From assembly GCF_003144115.1 (NCBI RefSeq), contig NW_020312025.1, forward strand, positions 242,644 to 300,766: DNA of 58,123 nucleotides. The letters run 5' to 3'. Shown here piece by piece: positions 1 through 10,106 of this stretch; within the stretch, counting starts at the first letter, position 1; each line of letters begins with the position of its first letter. Source of the stretch: Tilletiopsis washingtonensis. Its lineage: Eukaryota > Basidiomycota > Exobasidiomycetes > Entylomatales. The notes beneath the pieces are model-generated. The model did not search any database, was not told the DNA's origin, and saw only the letters and a program-made list of their open reading frames with translations. The translations under genes were made by a program, and so were the position numbers.

Positions 1-3000
1 TGTGCTGCTGCGAGCGCGCGGCGGGCGGCCCGGACTCACCTCAATCTGCTCCGACTGCGTCTTGTACACGAGGTCCGGCATCTCCTGCTGTCCCACGAGC
101 TCCGTAATGACGCGAAACGCATAGCCCTGGTCGACGAGGAACTGCTGTCGCTTCGTCGAGTAGAACATCTCGGCCGTGTCCTTGCTGACGAGGCTGTAGA
201 AAAAGGCATTGAAGCCCTCGTCGTTGCGGCGCTTGGCGCGCAGAATGCGCCCCAGGCGCTGCGCCTCCTGGCGCCGCGAGCCAAAGTGGCTCGAAATCTG
301 GATCAGACACGTCGCCTCGGGCAGGTCGATGCTCGTGTCGCCGACCTTGGAGAGGAAAATCGTGTTGACCTGCGGATTGTGCTGGAAGTGCTGCAGAATG
401 CGCATGCGCTCCGTCTGCGGAATGCCGCCGTGGATGTAGAGCTTGTTGAGCTTCTTGGCGTATGCCTTGGGGCGCAGCAGCGTCAAGGGGCGATCAGCGT
501 GCAGAGCCAGCGTCAACAACTTCGCATCGCTCTGCGCTACGCACCTCGAGCGCATAGACATTGTCGGAGAAGACAATGATCTTGTCGCCGCGGTTCTCGT
601 GGTAGGCAATGAGGAACTGACACGCCTGAAACTTTGCCGGATTCATGCAGTAGAGCAGCATCTTCTTGCGGCTCTTTTCGCGCAGATACTCGCGGTAGAA
701 CTCGGGCGTCATGGGACACCACACCTCGGCGCACTGAGAGGGCCTGCGTCAGCTGCGAGAGCCCGCGGCGCAGGGCGAGGGCACGCGCGAGGCCTCACCT
801 GCACTGTCGCAATGTGTCCCTTGGCGGCCAGATCCATCCAGTTGGCCTCGTACATCTTGGGCCCCACCAAGAAGTTCAGCTCGTCGATCTTCTCGTCCTC
901 ACGCACGAGCGTGGCTGCGAAGAGTTTGGGCTCAGCGTGCTGCCCAATGCGGCCTCCGCCTTCCACACACACCCCCACGACTCACCCGTCAGGCCGAGCT
1001 TGCTGTGCGCCTTGATCTTCGTCAAGACACGCCGGAACATGCTGGCGGGCACGACGTGCACCTCGTCGAGCAGAATGAAGCCCCACTCGCGCGACTCGAG
1101 GAAATTCATCATCTTCTGCGACGTGTGGCTGCGCTTGCCGGTGTTGGCGACCATCGAGTACGTCGAGACGACGATGCCTGCTGCTCCCGAGAACTGGCCG
1201 GGGGGGGGGGGGGGGTGTCAGCCCGTGCAGGACGACGATGCGGGCTAGCTGTGCCGCACCTTCTCCTTCTGGTCGGCAGTGAACACGCTGATCTGGTTGT
1301 CCTGGATGTTGCTCCACTGCATAAACTCGCGCTTCCACTGCATGACGGACACGGAGCTGGTGCAAAGCACGAGGCAGCTCTTCTTGATGGTGCAGGCGGC
1401 CGTGATGCCCACGAGCGTCTTGCCCGCGCCGCACGGCAGCACAATGATGCCGCTGCGTGCGCGGCCGTTGCCGAACATCTTGCTCAGACTCTTCTCCTGG
1501 TACGGCCGGATGTGCGTCACGGGCTTGAGGTCGATGTCGAGGTCGGCATTGAGACGATCGTTGCGGAAGTCGTACTCCTCGAGCATGGGGAAGCCAATGT
1601 CGTTGCAGCGCCGGCGCACGTCCTCGGTGAGCTCCTCGCGAATCTCAAAGGAATGCACCACATCTTCGTCGTCCAGCGCCGCAGCCTCGTCGGCCTCGTC
1701 GTCTACACCAATGATGGCGCTGAACAGATCCGCATCGGTGGCGGCCGCAGCGCCTGCCATGGCAGCTGATGCGCCCGCCGCCGAGCCAGGCGGCTCGCGG
1801 CCCACGCCACTGCCCGTCGTCGGCGGTGCGGGCGCCGCAGGTCGGGCACCAGGCCGAGCACCAATCTGCGCTCCGCCAGCACCAGCGGCCGCAGCGGCAT
1901 TGGCGGGCGCCGCCTTGCGTGCCGCGCCCTCGGTGCCGGGAATGACGAGGTCTCCGCGCTTCGGCGCCGCGGCTCGACCCAGCACTTGCAGGCGGCCGTT
2001 CTGCGCTCTCGACTCTCCCTCGGCCTCGGTGATGCGAGCCGGGCCAATCACCTCGTCCTGCAGCAGGCGGCGGAGCACATCGGCATGCGCGCTTTCGATG
2101 TAGTAGCGGTTCTGCTTCAGCACGAGCTTCACCTTGCCAAACGACTGCGTGTTGTCGAGCACAAAGGCGGCCACGCTGGCGGGCACGGGAGACTTGGACA
2201 GGCGGTTGAGCACCTCGAGAATGTCCGTCGGCTGAAGGCCCACCGACACGGCGGCAAACAGAGAGTACATCGTGAGCTTGTACTCGTGGATGAAAGTCGG
2301 CCTGGGAAGGGGTGTGAGATGCGTGGCGGCCAGGGCCGCAGGGGCACAGCAGCGACTGGGCAGCGCTCACTGCGCCGGCACCCTCCAGCAGTGCGAACTC
2401 TCGGACGGGCAAGCGGGCACCCGGCGCTGCGCTCCCACCTCCGCCCATCGCCCTCACCCCGCTCTTCTCGTGCCACCGCGGCTGCCCTCCATTCTCTCGC
2501 GCCACCATGGGTGCCCCTCGCGCGCCACTCACCGGCTGACCGGCTCCGCGATGGCGATGAGAAAGTCCATGGCCTGCTCCGCAATGGGGCTGAAGCCCTC
2601 GAGGATGATGTGTCGGTCGTCGGGATTGATCCACAGCGGGCGACTGGCATGGTCGAGCTTGAGCGTGTCTGCCGAGTGGTTGCCGCGCTGCTCCTCGTCC
2701 GGCGGCGTGAGGGCCTCGTGCGGCTCACTCGTGTCTGCCTCACTGCTCGCGGCGCGCCGTCGGCCTTTGGGCGGCGCACGGCGCCGACCCACAGCAATGG
2801 AGAGGTGCGCGCCGGCGTCCGAGTCATCGGAGCCCGACTCGAACTCGGGCTCGACGAGGTCGTCGGGCGCATCGTCGGTCGCGACGCCGCCGGCCAGGCG
2901 CGGACTGGAGGCGCGCGACGAGGTGGAGGCGGCACCGCTGCTGCCGCCCGCCTGCGCGGCGGCGGCGGCAGAGGAGGGCTTGAGACGCACGACGAGGCGC

Positions 3001-3068
3001 GAACGCTTGGCGCCGCTCGCCGCCACGTCGTCGTCGTCGCCGCCGCTCGAGGGACGCTTGGGCGGCAT
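1..3068 (-). CDS. SSL2: TFIIH DNA helicase/translocase XPB (SSL2/RAD25), 3' end outside window
   Basis: Core TFIIH subunit: a 3'-5' ATP-dependent DNA translocase that opens promoters for RNA polymerase II and acts in nucleotide excision repair in the nucleus. Exons (minus): 3068-2533, 2301-1260, 1193-986, 914-799, 733-545 and 465-40, then a GTGAGT donor at 39, so the last exon(s) lie left of the window. The 839 codons seen start [14 protein letters not shown] with an acidic, basic and Ala/Ser-rich head. Walker A GAGKT is at residues 470-474, the DEVH box at 569-572, the XPB-specific RED motif at 600-602, and helicase motif VI (QEAQRLGR) is in exon 6. All phases close without a stop. The acceptor of exon 6 is AAG rather than CAG; it was chosen because it restores the family alignment exactly. 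The second intron carries a C16 run before its acceptor. The Met choice gives no in-frame upstream alternative with family support. Confidence 0.96.
1200..1215. repeat. G16/C16 homopolymer inside XPB intron
   Basis: Sixteen consecutive G on the plus strand, read as C16 on the coding strand. It lies a few bases before the acceptor of the intron 1259-1194 of the XPB gene, in the place of the polypyrimidine tract. Its length is likely to vary between strains or to be miscounted in sequencing. Confidence 0.9.
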
Positions 3069-4199
3069 GAGGGGTGCGAGGTGGTGGTGCGGAGCGAAGA
3101 TGCGCGAGCTGCCGCCGGCGCGCCATAAGCACGCCGCACGGGCGTCGTGCCGCGCGTGCGCGGCCGCGGCTCGACTGCGAGGAGCTCCCTCAACCTCGTG
3201 GCCTCGCTCTTGGCTGCCATGACCCTCGCCGCCACTCTGCGCACGCAAGGCCCCTCTCTGTCTCCGACCCTCTGCTGTCTTGCTCTCGGTCGCGCACGCA
3301 CCGCTTCTAGCCACTGTCTTGGGTCACGCAGCCCACAGCCAAGCTGCCTCACAGTCTTCCGCCCCGGCCCTCGCTGGCGCACTCGGTCACAGAGGATTCA
3401 CGGCTAGGGTAGTATGTCATGACGGGTATCTACGAAGAACACACGGACCAACTGTCATCGCCGCGTATCCGTCTCGTGGCTCGGGAAGCGTGGCCCCTGG
3501 CCACGGGACGGATGCACGACGAAGACGCCCGTCTCGTGTGGCTTCACATGCGCAGAGAGTGGTGGGTGACGGCAAAGAATGACGAGGTGCAGTGAATGAT
3601 GAGACGTATGCTGGACGATGGAGGTGCGAATGGCGTGGACGGCGTGTCTGCCGATGAGAAGAAGAGGGCGAAAGTGTCAGAGGTGTGCTAGGCTGCAGCG
3701 CGGTCCTCGGGTGAGCGCAAGGCTCAGCACTCACCGGCTAGCGAAGCCCCGATCGATGCGATGGCTGTACCGCACTTGCCTCTCCTCGTCGGTCGACGGC
3801 GGACGGAGGGCGAGGAGGAAACCGCTGTCAGCTGGAACAGTATCATGAGAGCCTCGAAATCGCGGGGCGAGCTAGCATGAGCTCGGCCCGATCGCGAGGC
3901 TGTGATGATACTCGTCCAGCTTCAGTGTTCTCCTCCTCGCCCGACGACGACGACGGGAGTGCGCATCGAGAGTAGACGGTCGGCGAGCTGGCGGTGCATC
4001 GTCACACGAAGAGCTTGCACTTGGCGGAGAGACGATGCCGAGAGCGACTTGATCTTGAGCTTCTTCTAGTCGACCGACGCACGCGCGCTGCCGCCTTGAT
4101 CTCCTCGAGCTCGCCGAAGGACGCCGCACAACAATGTAGAGCAGCACTGAGCCATCGCGATGCTGCGTGAGCCACGCAGGATCGCAATGGCGCAGGTAG
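3069..4199. other. gene-poor stretch upstream of XPB
   Basis: Promoter side of XPB, then sequence without a convincing gene. Two things are visible. A minus-strand intron-like pair has a GTGAGT donor near 3737 and a CTGAC...CGGCAG acceptor near 3650. A short plus-strand reading frame at 3597-3689 starts MMRRMLDDGG and is followed by a GT. Neither connects to recognisable coding sequence. From about 4000 the first vague relatives of the tandem array units begin. Confidence 0.5.
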
Positions 4200-5720
4200 A
4201 AGCCAAGACTCGAGTCTCCGACACTCTACTAAGTTGCGCAGCGCACTCAGACGCGCTGAGAGCGCGATCCAGGAGCGACGAGGAGGAGAGCGACCCATCC
4301 TCGTGCCGTAGGAGTTGAGCCCACGTTGCGCGACGTCGACAGGTGCTGGCAGCGCTCCTAGCCATCGATGGTGAAGACGGTCAAGAGCTGCTACAGGTCC
4401 GGGCGCGACGAGCCCGAGCTGCAGTAGGTCTTCGCTGTCGCGGCGATGGCTTGGAAGCGCTGCCTGCACCCCAATCTTGCGCGGCGTCGACGAGGAGAGC
4501 GAGCGATCGTCGGCTGGTAGCTGTGCGACGTCGACAGGCGCGCTACGGCGTCCTGACACCAGCTTGTTGACGAGGAAGAGCTATGACAGCCCCAAGCCAT
4601 GCAAGCTCGGGCTGCAGCAGGTCTTCGTCGTCGAGAGACGCGGTCAGGCGCGGTAGCAGCGCCTCATTCTTGTCCGGCGACGAAGACGACTAACGAAGCG
4701 CGCTGCAATTCGAGTCGACGTCTCTCTCTTGCACGCCATAAGCGCAAGCTCGTCGTATGACGACGAGCTGCACGCACGGCACGCAAAAAGGGACGCGCTT
4801 GAGCTGCAGCCTCGCTCTAGTCGCGCGGCATGATGGGACGCGCCGAGAGCTGCTCGAGATCGTCCGGCGACGACGAGGAGAGTAACGAACGATTCGCGCT
4901 GCAACTCGAGAAGCGCTCACGAACAACAACGTCGCACGCGCAGCTCGTCGACATGCGACGAGCTCGCGTGCGGCGGTGACGTGCAGAGTTCCTCTCGAGT
5001 TGCGCGGCGTGCTTGAACGCGCCGAAAGCTGCTTGTCATCGTCCGGCGGCGACGAGGAAGAGGACGATGGCGAACGACGGCGCAGCAGCTCGAGTTGCAG
5101 TCGCCATCTTCGTCGCTGCACGCGCAGCTCGTCGGCACGCGACGAGCCTGCGCGCAGCGATGAAGAGCCCAACGACTCCTCGAGTCACAGCACCTCGTCT
5201 CTAGCTGCGCGGCGTAGTTGAAGACGAAGAGAGCTGCTGATTGTCGTCCGGTGACGACCAGCATGATGGCGAACGATCTGCATCCTGTTCGAGAAGAAGT
5301 CGACGTCGTCACCGCCGCACGCGCGACTCATCGAGGTGCGATGAGCCCGCGCGCAAGGCGGCAATACATCGAGTCTCATCTCGAGCCGCAGCAGCTCGTC
5401 GTCGTCGTGGTGCGGAGTATCGAGGCGCGCTGAGAGTTCTTGATCGTCCTCGGCGGTCGAAGGAAGACAGCAACGAAACTTGATGCAGCTGCGCTGCGTG
5501 GCAGAGCATCCTGCAGCTCGAACTGATGCCGCTTTCGACATCGCAGCGTGAGGACTCGTCGCAATGGCTTTGCGAAAAGGCTACGCGCTACGGTGAAGAA
5601 GGCGTCCTCGTCTCGAGCCGCAGCACCTCGTCGTTGTTGCTTGCGTGTCGGGCTGAGGCCCGTTGAGAGTTGCAGATCGTCGTGCGGCGGCGATGAGATG
5701 AGACAGCTGCCGGCATGCAT
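4200..5720. repeat. degenerate tandem repeat array, about 190-230 bp period
   Basis: The anchor GTCCGG-CGACGA (with variants) recurs at 4672, 4862, 5041, 5246, 5446 and 5679, giving spacings of 190, 179, 205, 200 and 233 bp. Each anchor is preceded by a GCGC-GAGAGCTGCT-like block and followed by a GCACGCGCAGCTCGTCG-like block. An earlier pair starting GCGACGTCGACAGG at 4329 and 4516 is 187 bp apart. Unit length is not a multiple of three, every frame has stops, and the copies have diverged a lot, so this looks like non-coding satellite-like DNA rather than a repeat protein. No family is recognised. Confidence 0.65.
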
Positions 5721-6605
5721 GGCCCTGAATAACGAACACGCTGGCCGTTGGCGCTGCCGCGTTCAGCGTGTTCGAAGGTCCAGCTCCATGCAGGCTGGCA
5801 GCAGTCTGCCCTCCCGGCGACCGTGACGTGCGATGAGGCCGCGCTGGGCAGAGTCGACGGCTTCGCGCTGGTCGAGCGGCTGTCGTCGCGATGCTCTCGT
5901 TCGCGGCCTCGACGTTGCCGGTCGACGACACGCTCTCGGCTGCGCACCCGTATGTCAGCTGCCGAGCGCCGTAGCAGCCAGGCATGCACACTCACCGGAG
6001 GAGAAGATGGCCTGAGCGGGCGCAACGTCGTTGACGATGCCCGACCAGCTCGGCGAAGGCTGCAATGACGTGCGCTCGTCGACGACACACACTCGTCTGC
6101 GACAGTGCTGTCAGCTACTCATCCCGGAGCAGGGTCGTGTCGTGCACTCACCAGGAGCACACGAGGCGCAGGCGGCCGACAGCCGAACAGCGATGACGAA
6201 GGCGCCATGGAGTGGAGGCGGACGGGCATGAGGAGAGGTGCAGGGTGCTGGGCTGCTTGGCTGCCGCGGCGTGCCTCGCGGCCGCCTGGCTGCGGCGGCT
6301 TCGGCGCGAGGCCAAGACAGCGCGAGCGAGGACGGCGCCGGCAGAGCGGAGTGGTGGAGCGAAGGCAGGATGGGTGCCCGATCGAGGCGCGCGCTTTTGG
6401 CCGTGCGTGGGCGTGGCGCGCGCGGGCATGCGGCGGGCGGTGCTGCTCCCACGCCGTGCAGCGCGCCCATTCGCCGCCGAGGCGCGCGCCTTGGCTCCAC
6501 TCCACCTCCTTGCCCCTCCTTCTCGCTGTGCCGCCTCTCTCCTTCTCCTCCCCCTCTGCTCGCTCTGCGCCGGCTCGCACGCAGCGCGCGCACGCCGCCG
6601 CCGCC
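5721..6605. other. intergenic; intron-like signals on minus strand and SPT20 promoter
   Basis: On the minus strand two intron-like segments are seen: GTGAGT at about 6151 to CAG near 6097, with a CTGAC branch site, and GTGAGT at about 5996 to GCAG near 5941. They would connect a short start exon (MPVRLHSMAPSSSLFG, ATG near 6230) to downstream sequence, but no frame gives a recognisable protein, so no gene is called. The last 350 bp are the SPT20 promoter, with a GCTGCTCCCACG element at about 6442 and pyrimidine-rich sequence up to the ATG. Confidence 0.4.
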
Positions 6606-9318
6606 ATGTCGACGACGTCGTGCATGTACAACGCCTCGCGCGCCACACGGCAGCTGCTCAAGCGCTACCGCGCGCCCATCTATGCGCCCTCGCTCCGCAT
6701 CCACCTCTTTGCCGGCGCGTGCTGGACGTTTGAGGGCGCGGTACGTGGGGCATGCAGCAGGCAGGTACAGGCACACACTGATGCAACTGCGATGCGCAGA
6801 ACGGCATGCAGCTGCCTAGCTCGCCGATGCGCGTGAGTGGGCCACAGCGCCAGAGGGCAGGCCACGCACGTCCACTTGGCTGACCCCATGCCGGCGCAGG
6901 GCTTCCTCGAGTACGTCAAGAAGCAGCGCATTCCCTGCGAGCTGCTCGAGGTGCTCCACGAGGCGCGCGTGCAGTTCTTCGAGGGTGCGTCTTGCGGGCG
7001 GGCGTGTGTGTGCAAGCCGGGCACTGGGGCTGCCCATCTGCTCACGTGTTGACCCCGCCAGGCACGCTCATCGTCGAGATCCACGACCATCGACCGCCCT
7101 CCTCCTCTCCTCTCCAACTGCCCTCGCCCTCACAGGCCAAGTACGGCTTTCTCTCGCTCTCTTCCTTTCCCGCCGTCGCTGCACAGGCGGCGGCGCCGGC
7201 ACCAGGCACGCTGGCAGAGGTGTACCGCGTCGTGCTGTGGCCCAACGACGAGAGCCTCTACACCGACTTGCGCAACTGGGATCGCCGGGAAGAGTGCAAC
7301 TGGAGCGACGATGAGGTGGCAAGGGTCGAGGCTGGCGTGCTGGTGAGCAGCTTCCTCCCCTGCAGTGCGCCTGCCTGACGTCTCGTGGCCGCGCTGATGC
7401 CGACATTCTTCAGGCATTGACGACGCCGCCTCTCTGTCTTGACCCCGATCCTCACCTCGCGCGCATCGCCAATCTCATGCTCAACGCCACGGCCGCTCCC
7501 TCTTCATTACCAAGCTCACATTCCTCGGGCACCACGCTCATCCCTCTCGATCACGCCTCGGCCTCCGCGCCCGTCGAGCCGGCGGCACCTGCGCAGGACG
7601 GGGAGCAAGAGGAGACGCAGCACGGCGGCGCGTTGAAACGCCGTGCGCCGGGCAACTCGACGGAGCTGGAGGAAGAGGCAAGGAAGAGGAGACGGAGAGA
7701 GGAGATTATGCGCTTCATGGTGCGCTCCAGAGAGGCGGGCAAGGAGATGGGCAATCAGGGCGCATTCAGAGCTGGGTGAGTACGGAGCTGCGAGGGGGTT
7801 TGGCGAGAGGGGGAGCATTCGTGAGAGCCTTGTGGCATGGCAGCTGTGCTGCGACAGTGCCGTGATCGCTGCAACTGGACGGCATGCTGTATGCGGCGCG
7901 GAGAGGGCCGCCCAGGCAGGCCTGAGACCTTGCTGATCCCGCACTGACACGCCTCGTCGCAGCTTCGAGCGCATCTCCTTCATCGAAGGCTGGCGAGCGC
8001 GCAAGATCGCGGCCGAGACGGCGGCTGCTGGCGGGCCCGTTGCGGCCATCGCGGGCGCCAGTGGTCCTGCCGCCGCCGCGGCCGACGAGGCAGGCGAGAC
8101 GAAGAAGCCCGCGAAGAAGAAGAAGAAGACGGCCAAGGAGAAGGCGGCGGCCGAAGAGGAGGCTGCGGCCGCCGCGGCCGCCGCCGCAGCAGCAGCTGCT
8201 GCTGCAGCCAAGGAGGACGAGGCCAAGCCGGCGAAGAAGCTCTCCAAGAAGGCAAAGGCCAAGCTGGAGAAGGAGACGCGCGAGCGGGAAGAGCGAGAAG
8301 CGAAGGAGAAGGCAGAGAAGGAGGCAGCCGAGGCTGCCGCCGCTGCAGCCGCTGCTGCATCTACGCCGGCGCCCAAGAAGAAGGGCAAGACGAAGAAGCA
8401 GCGCGAGGCCGAGGCTGCGGCTGCAGCGGCAGCGGCTGCGGCCAAGGAAGATGAGGTCAAGACTCCAGCTCCTTCGGGCCCGCGCAGCTCAGAGGCGCCG
8501 GAATCGGCCAGTGCCAAGAAGAAGACGCCTGCGTCGGCAGCGCCGAAGAAGGTGCCGCCGAGCAAGATGCCCAAGGCCAAGAAGGCCGCCGCCGCTGCTG
8601 CTGCCGCTGCTGCAGCTGCGGCTGCCGCTCCGGCATCGACGACGAGCGCGACGATGCCGGGCTCCAGCAACGCCGCCTCGCCTGCCACGACGATGGCCGG
8701 CACGCCGCAGATGGCCTCGCGCATCCCGCCCGGCGCCGCAGGACACATGGGCACGCCGCTGCAGAGCCAAATGTCGCCGCCGCCGCCGACGCACTCGCAG
8801 CAACAACAGCAGAGCCAGCCAGGGCAGCACGGCGCCATGCCCTCGGCCGCTCCGACGCCCCGCAGCATGCATGGCTCGCCGCCGCAGAGTGCGGCCATGA
8901 TGCCGGGCCTCAGCATGCAGCAGCAACAGATGCAGGCTATGGCTGCGGCCATGGCGCAGCAGCAACAGCAGCAGCAAAACGGCCAGCAGAACTATGCGCA
9001 GATGCAGCAGCAGCAACACTCGATGGCGCAGCATCTCCAGCAGCAGCAACAGCAGGTGCAGCAGCAGCAACAGCAGCAGCAGCAGCATCACACGCCGCAG
9101 CAACAATCTGCGCAGCCGCCGCAGCCTCGTCCGACGGGCGCACAGCAAATGACGCCGCAGCAGCGCGCGCTCATGCTCTCGCTGCACCAGCAGCTCAACG
9201 CCAACAACATCCACGGCGGCATGGCCAGTCTCACCGACGCGCAGAAGCACGCCATCATGCAGCAGGCCGTGCTGGCCAGTCGGCAGATGCAGGCTCAGCA
9301 GCAGCAGCAGATGCAATC

Positions 9319-9374
<56 letters not shown>

Positions 9375-9706
9375 TCGGTCAACAAACTCCGCAGCAGCAG
9401 AGTCAAGGCCAAGGCCAAGGCATGCCGCAGATGAACGGCCAGCTGCTCGGGCAGAACGCGCTCAACGGCGGCGCCTTTTCGATGCAGTCGTCGCACTCGC
9501 AGCAGATGCTTTCGCTCCAGCAGCAGCAGCAGCAGCAACAGCAAGCTGCGGCGCAGTATCAGGCGCAGCAGCTGCAGCAGCAGCAGCTTCTGCACAACCT
9601 CGGCATTCCTCAACATCTGGGCACGCCGAACGCGAATCAGCAGCAGCAGCAGCAGCAGCAGCAGACGCAGCAGCAGCAGATGCAGAACTTTGCCGCGTTG
9701 ATGCAG

Positions 9707-9738
<32 letters not shown>

Positions 9739-9739
9739 G

Positions 9740-9771
<32 letters not shown>

Positions 9772-9856
9772 GATGGGCATGCAGGGGCAGAACGGGCAGA
9801 TGAACCTCGGCGATCCGCTCGGCATGGGCATGAACTGGAACAACAGCCTCGGCTGA
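6606..9856 (+). CDS. SPT20: SAGA complex subunit Spt20 (Ada5)
   Basis: Structural subunit that holds the SAGA histone-acetyltransferase/coactivator complex together in the nucleus. Exons: 6606-6740, 6800-6832, 6900-6984, 7062-7342, 7414-7775 and 7963-9856; 929 residues. The Spt20 domain covers roughly residues 35-200: a leading HLFAGACWTFEG, then GFLEYVKKQRIP, an EGTLIVEIHDHRP strand split over exons 3/4, a VYRVVLWP block and a TTPPLCLDPDPHL block. Downstream is low complexity: a Lys/Ala/Glu-rich segment (about 7995-8560), a poly-Ala run, then long Gln tracts to the C terminus, including an uninterrupted (CAG)18. Such tails are common in fungal Spt20. Exon 2 is only 33 nt. The start is the first ATG of the Spt20 frame. 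SPT20 and XPB are separated by a gene-poor region of about 3.5 kb and do not form a divergent pair with a short shared promoter. Confidence 0.95.
9320..9373 (+). repeat. pure (CAG)18 tract in SPT20
   Basis: Eighteen uninterrupted CAG codons encode polyglutamine in exon 6 of SPT20. Several shorter mixed CAG/CAA runs flank it, near 9040-9090, 9515-9545, 9640-9665 and 9700-9770. An unbroken trinucleotide run of this size is prone to length change; the CAA interruptions elsewhere are not. Confidence 0.9.
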
Positions 9857-10106
9857 GCGGGGCACACGCGCACTGCGGTCGTTGGCGTCTCTTTCATCTC
9901 GCACATGCTGCCCACCATCCTGGCTTGCGCTGCATCCGTCTCTCTCGTCTTCCTGCACGCCATACCCCTGTAGCATTACTCAGCTGTTCCGCAATTGTCA
10001 CGCACGCCATCTTCTTGCCGCATTTCCTTGGGCGAGCAGCCGCGACACGTGTTGCGCTGCGGGATGCCTGCCTCTACGCAGCCAGGCATGCCATGGCATT
10101 TGCGTC

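Noticed and set aside
3597-3689. Short plus-strand start exon MMRRMLDDGGANGVDGV
   Set aside because: It ends at a GT with no matching downstream exon, and a stop directly precedes it. The opposite strand has an equally good intron signal here.
4200-5720. CRISPR-like reading of the repeat array
   Set aside because: Units are about 190-230 bp and strongly diverged with no short direct repeats and spacers, and the genome is eukaryotic.
8489-9976. 495-codon minus-strand frame made mostly of leucine
   Set aside because: It is the complement of the polyglutamine codons of SPT20 (CTG repeats) and has no independent support.
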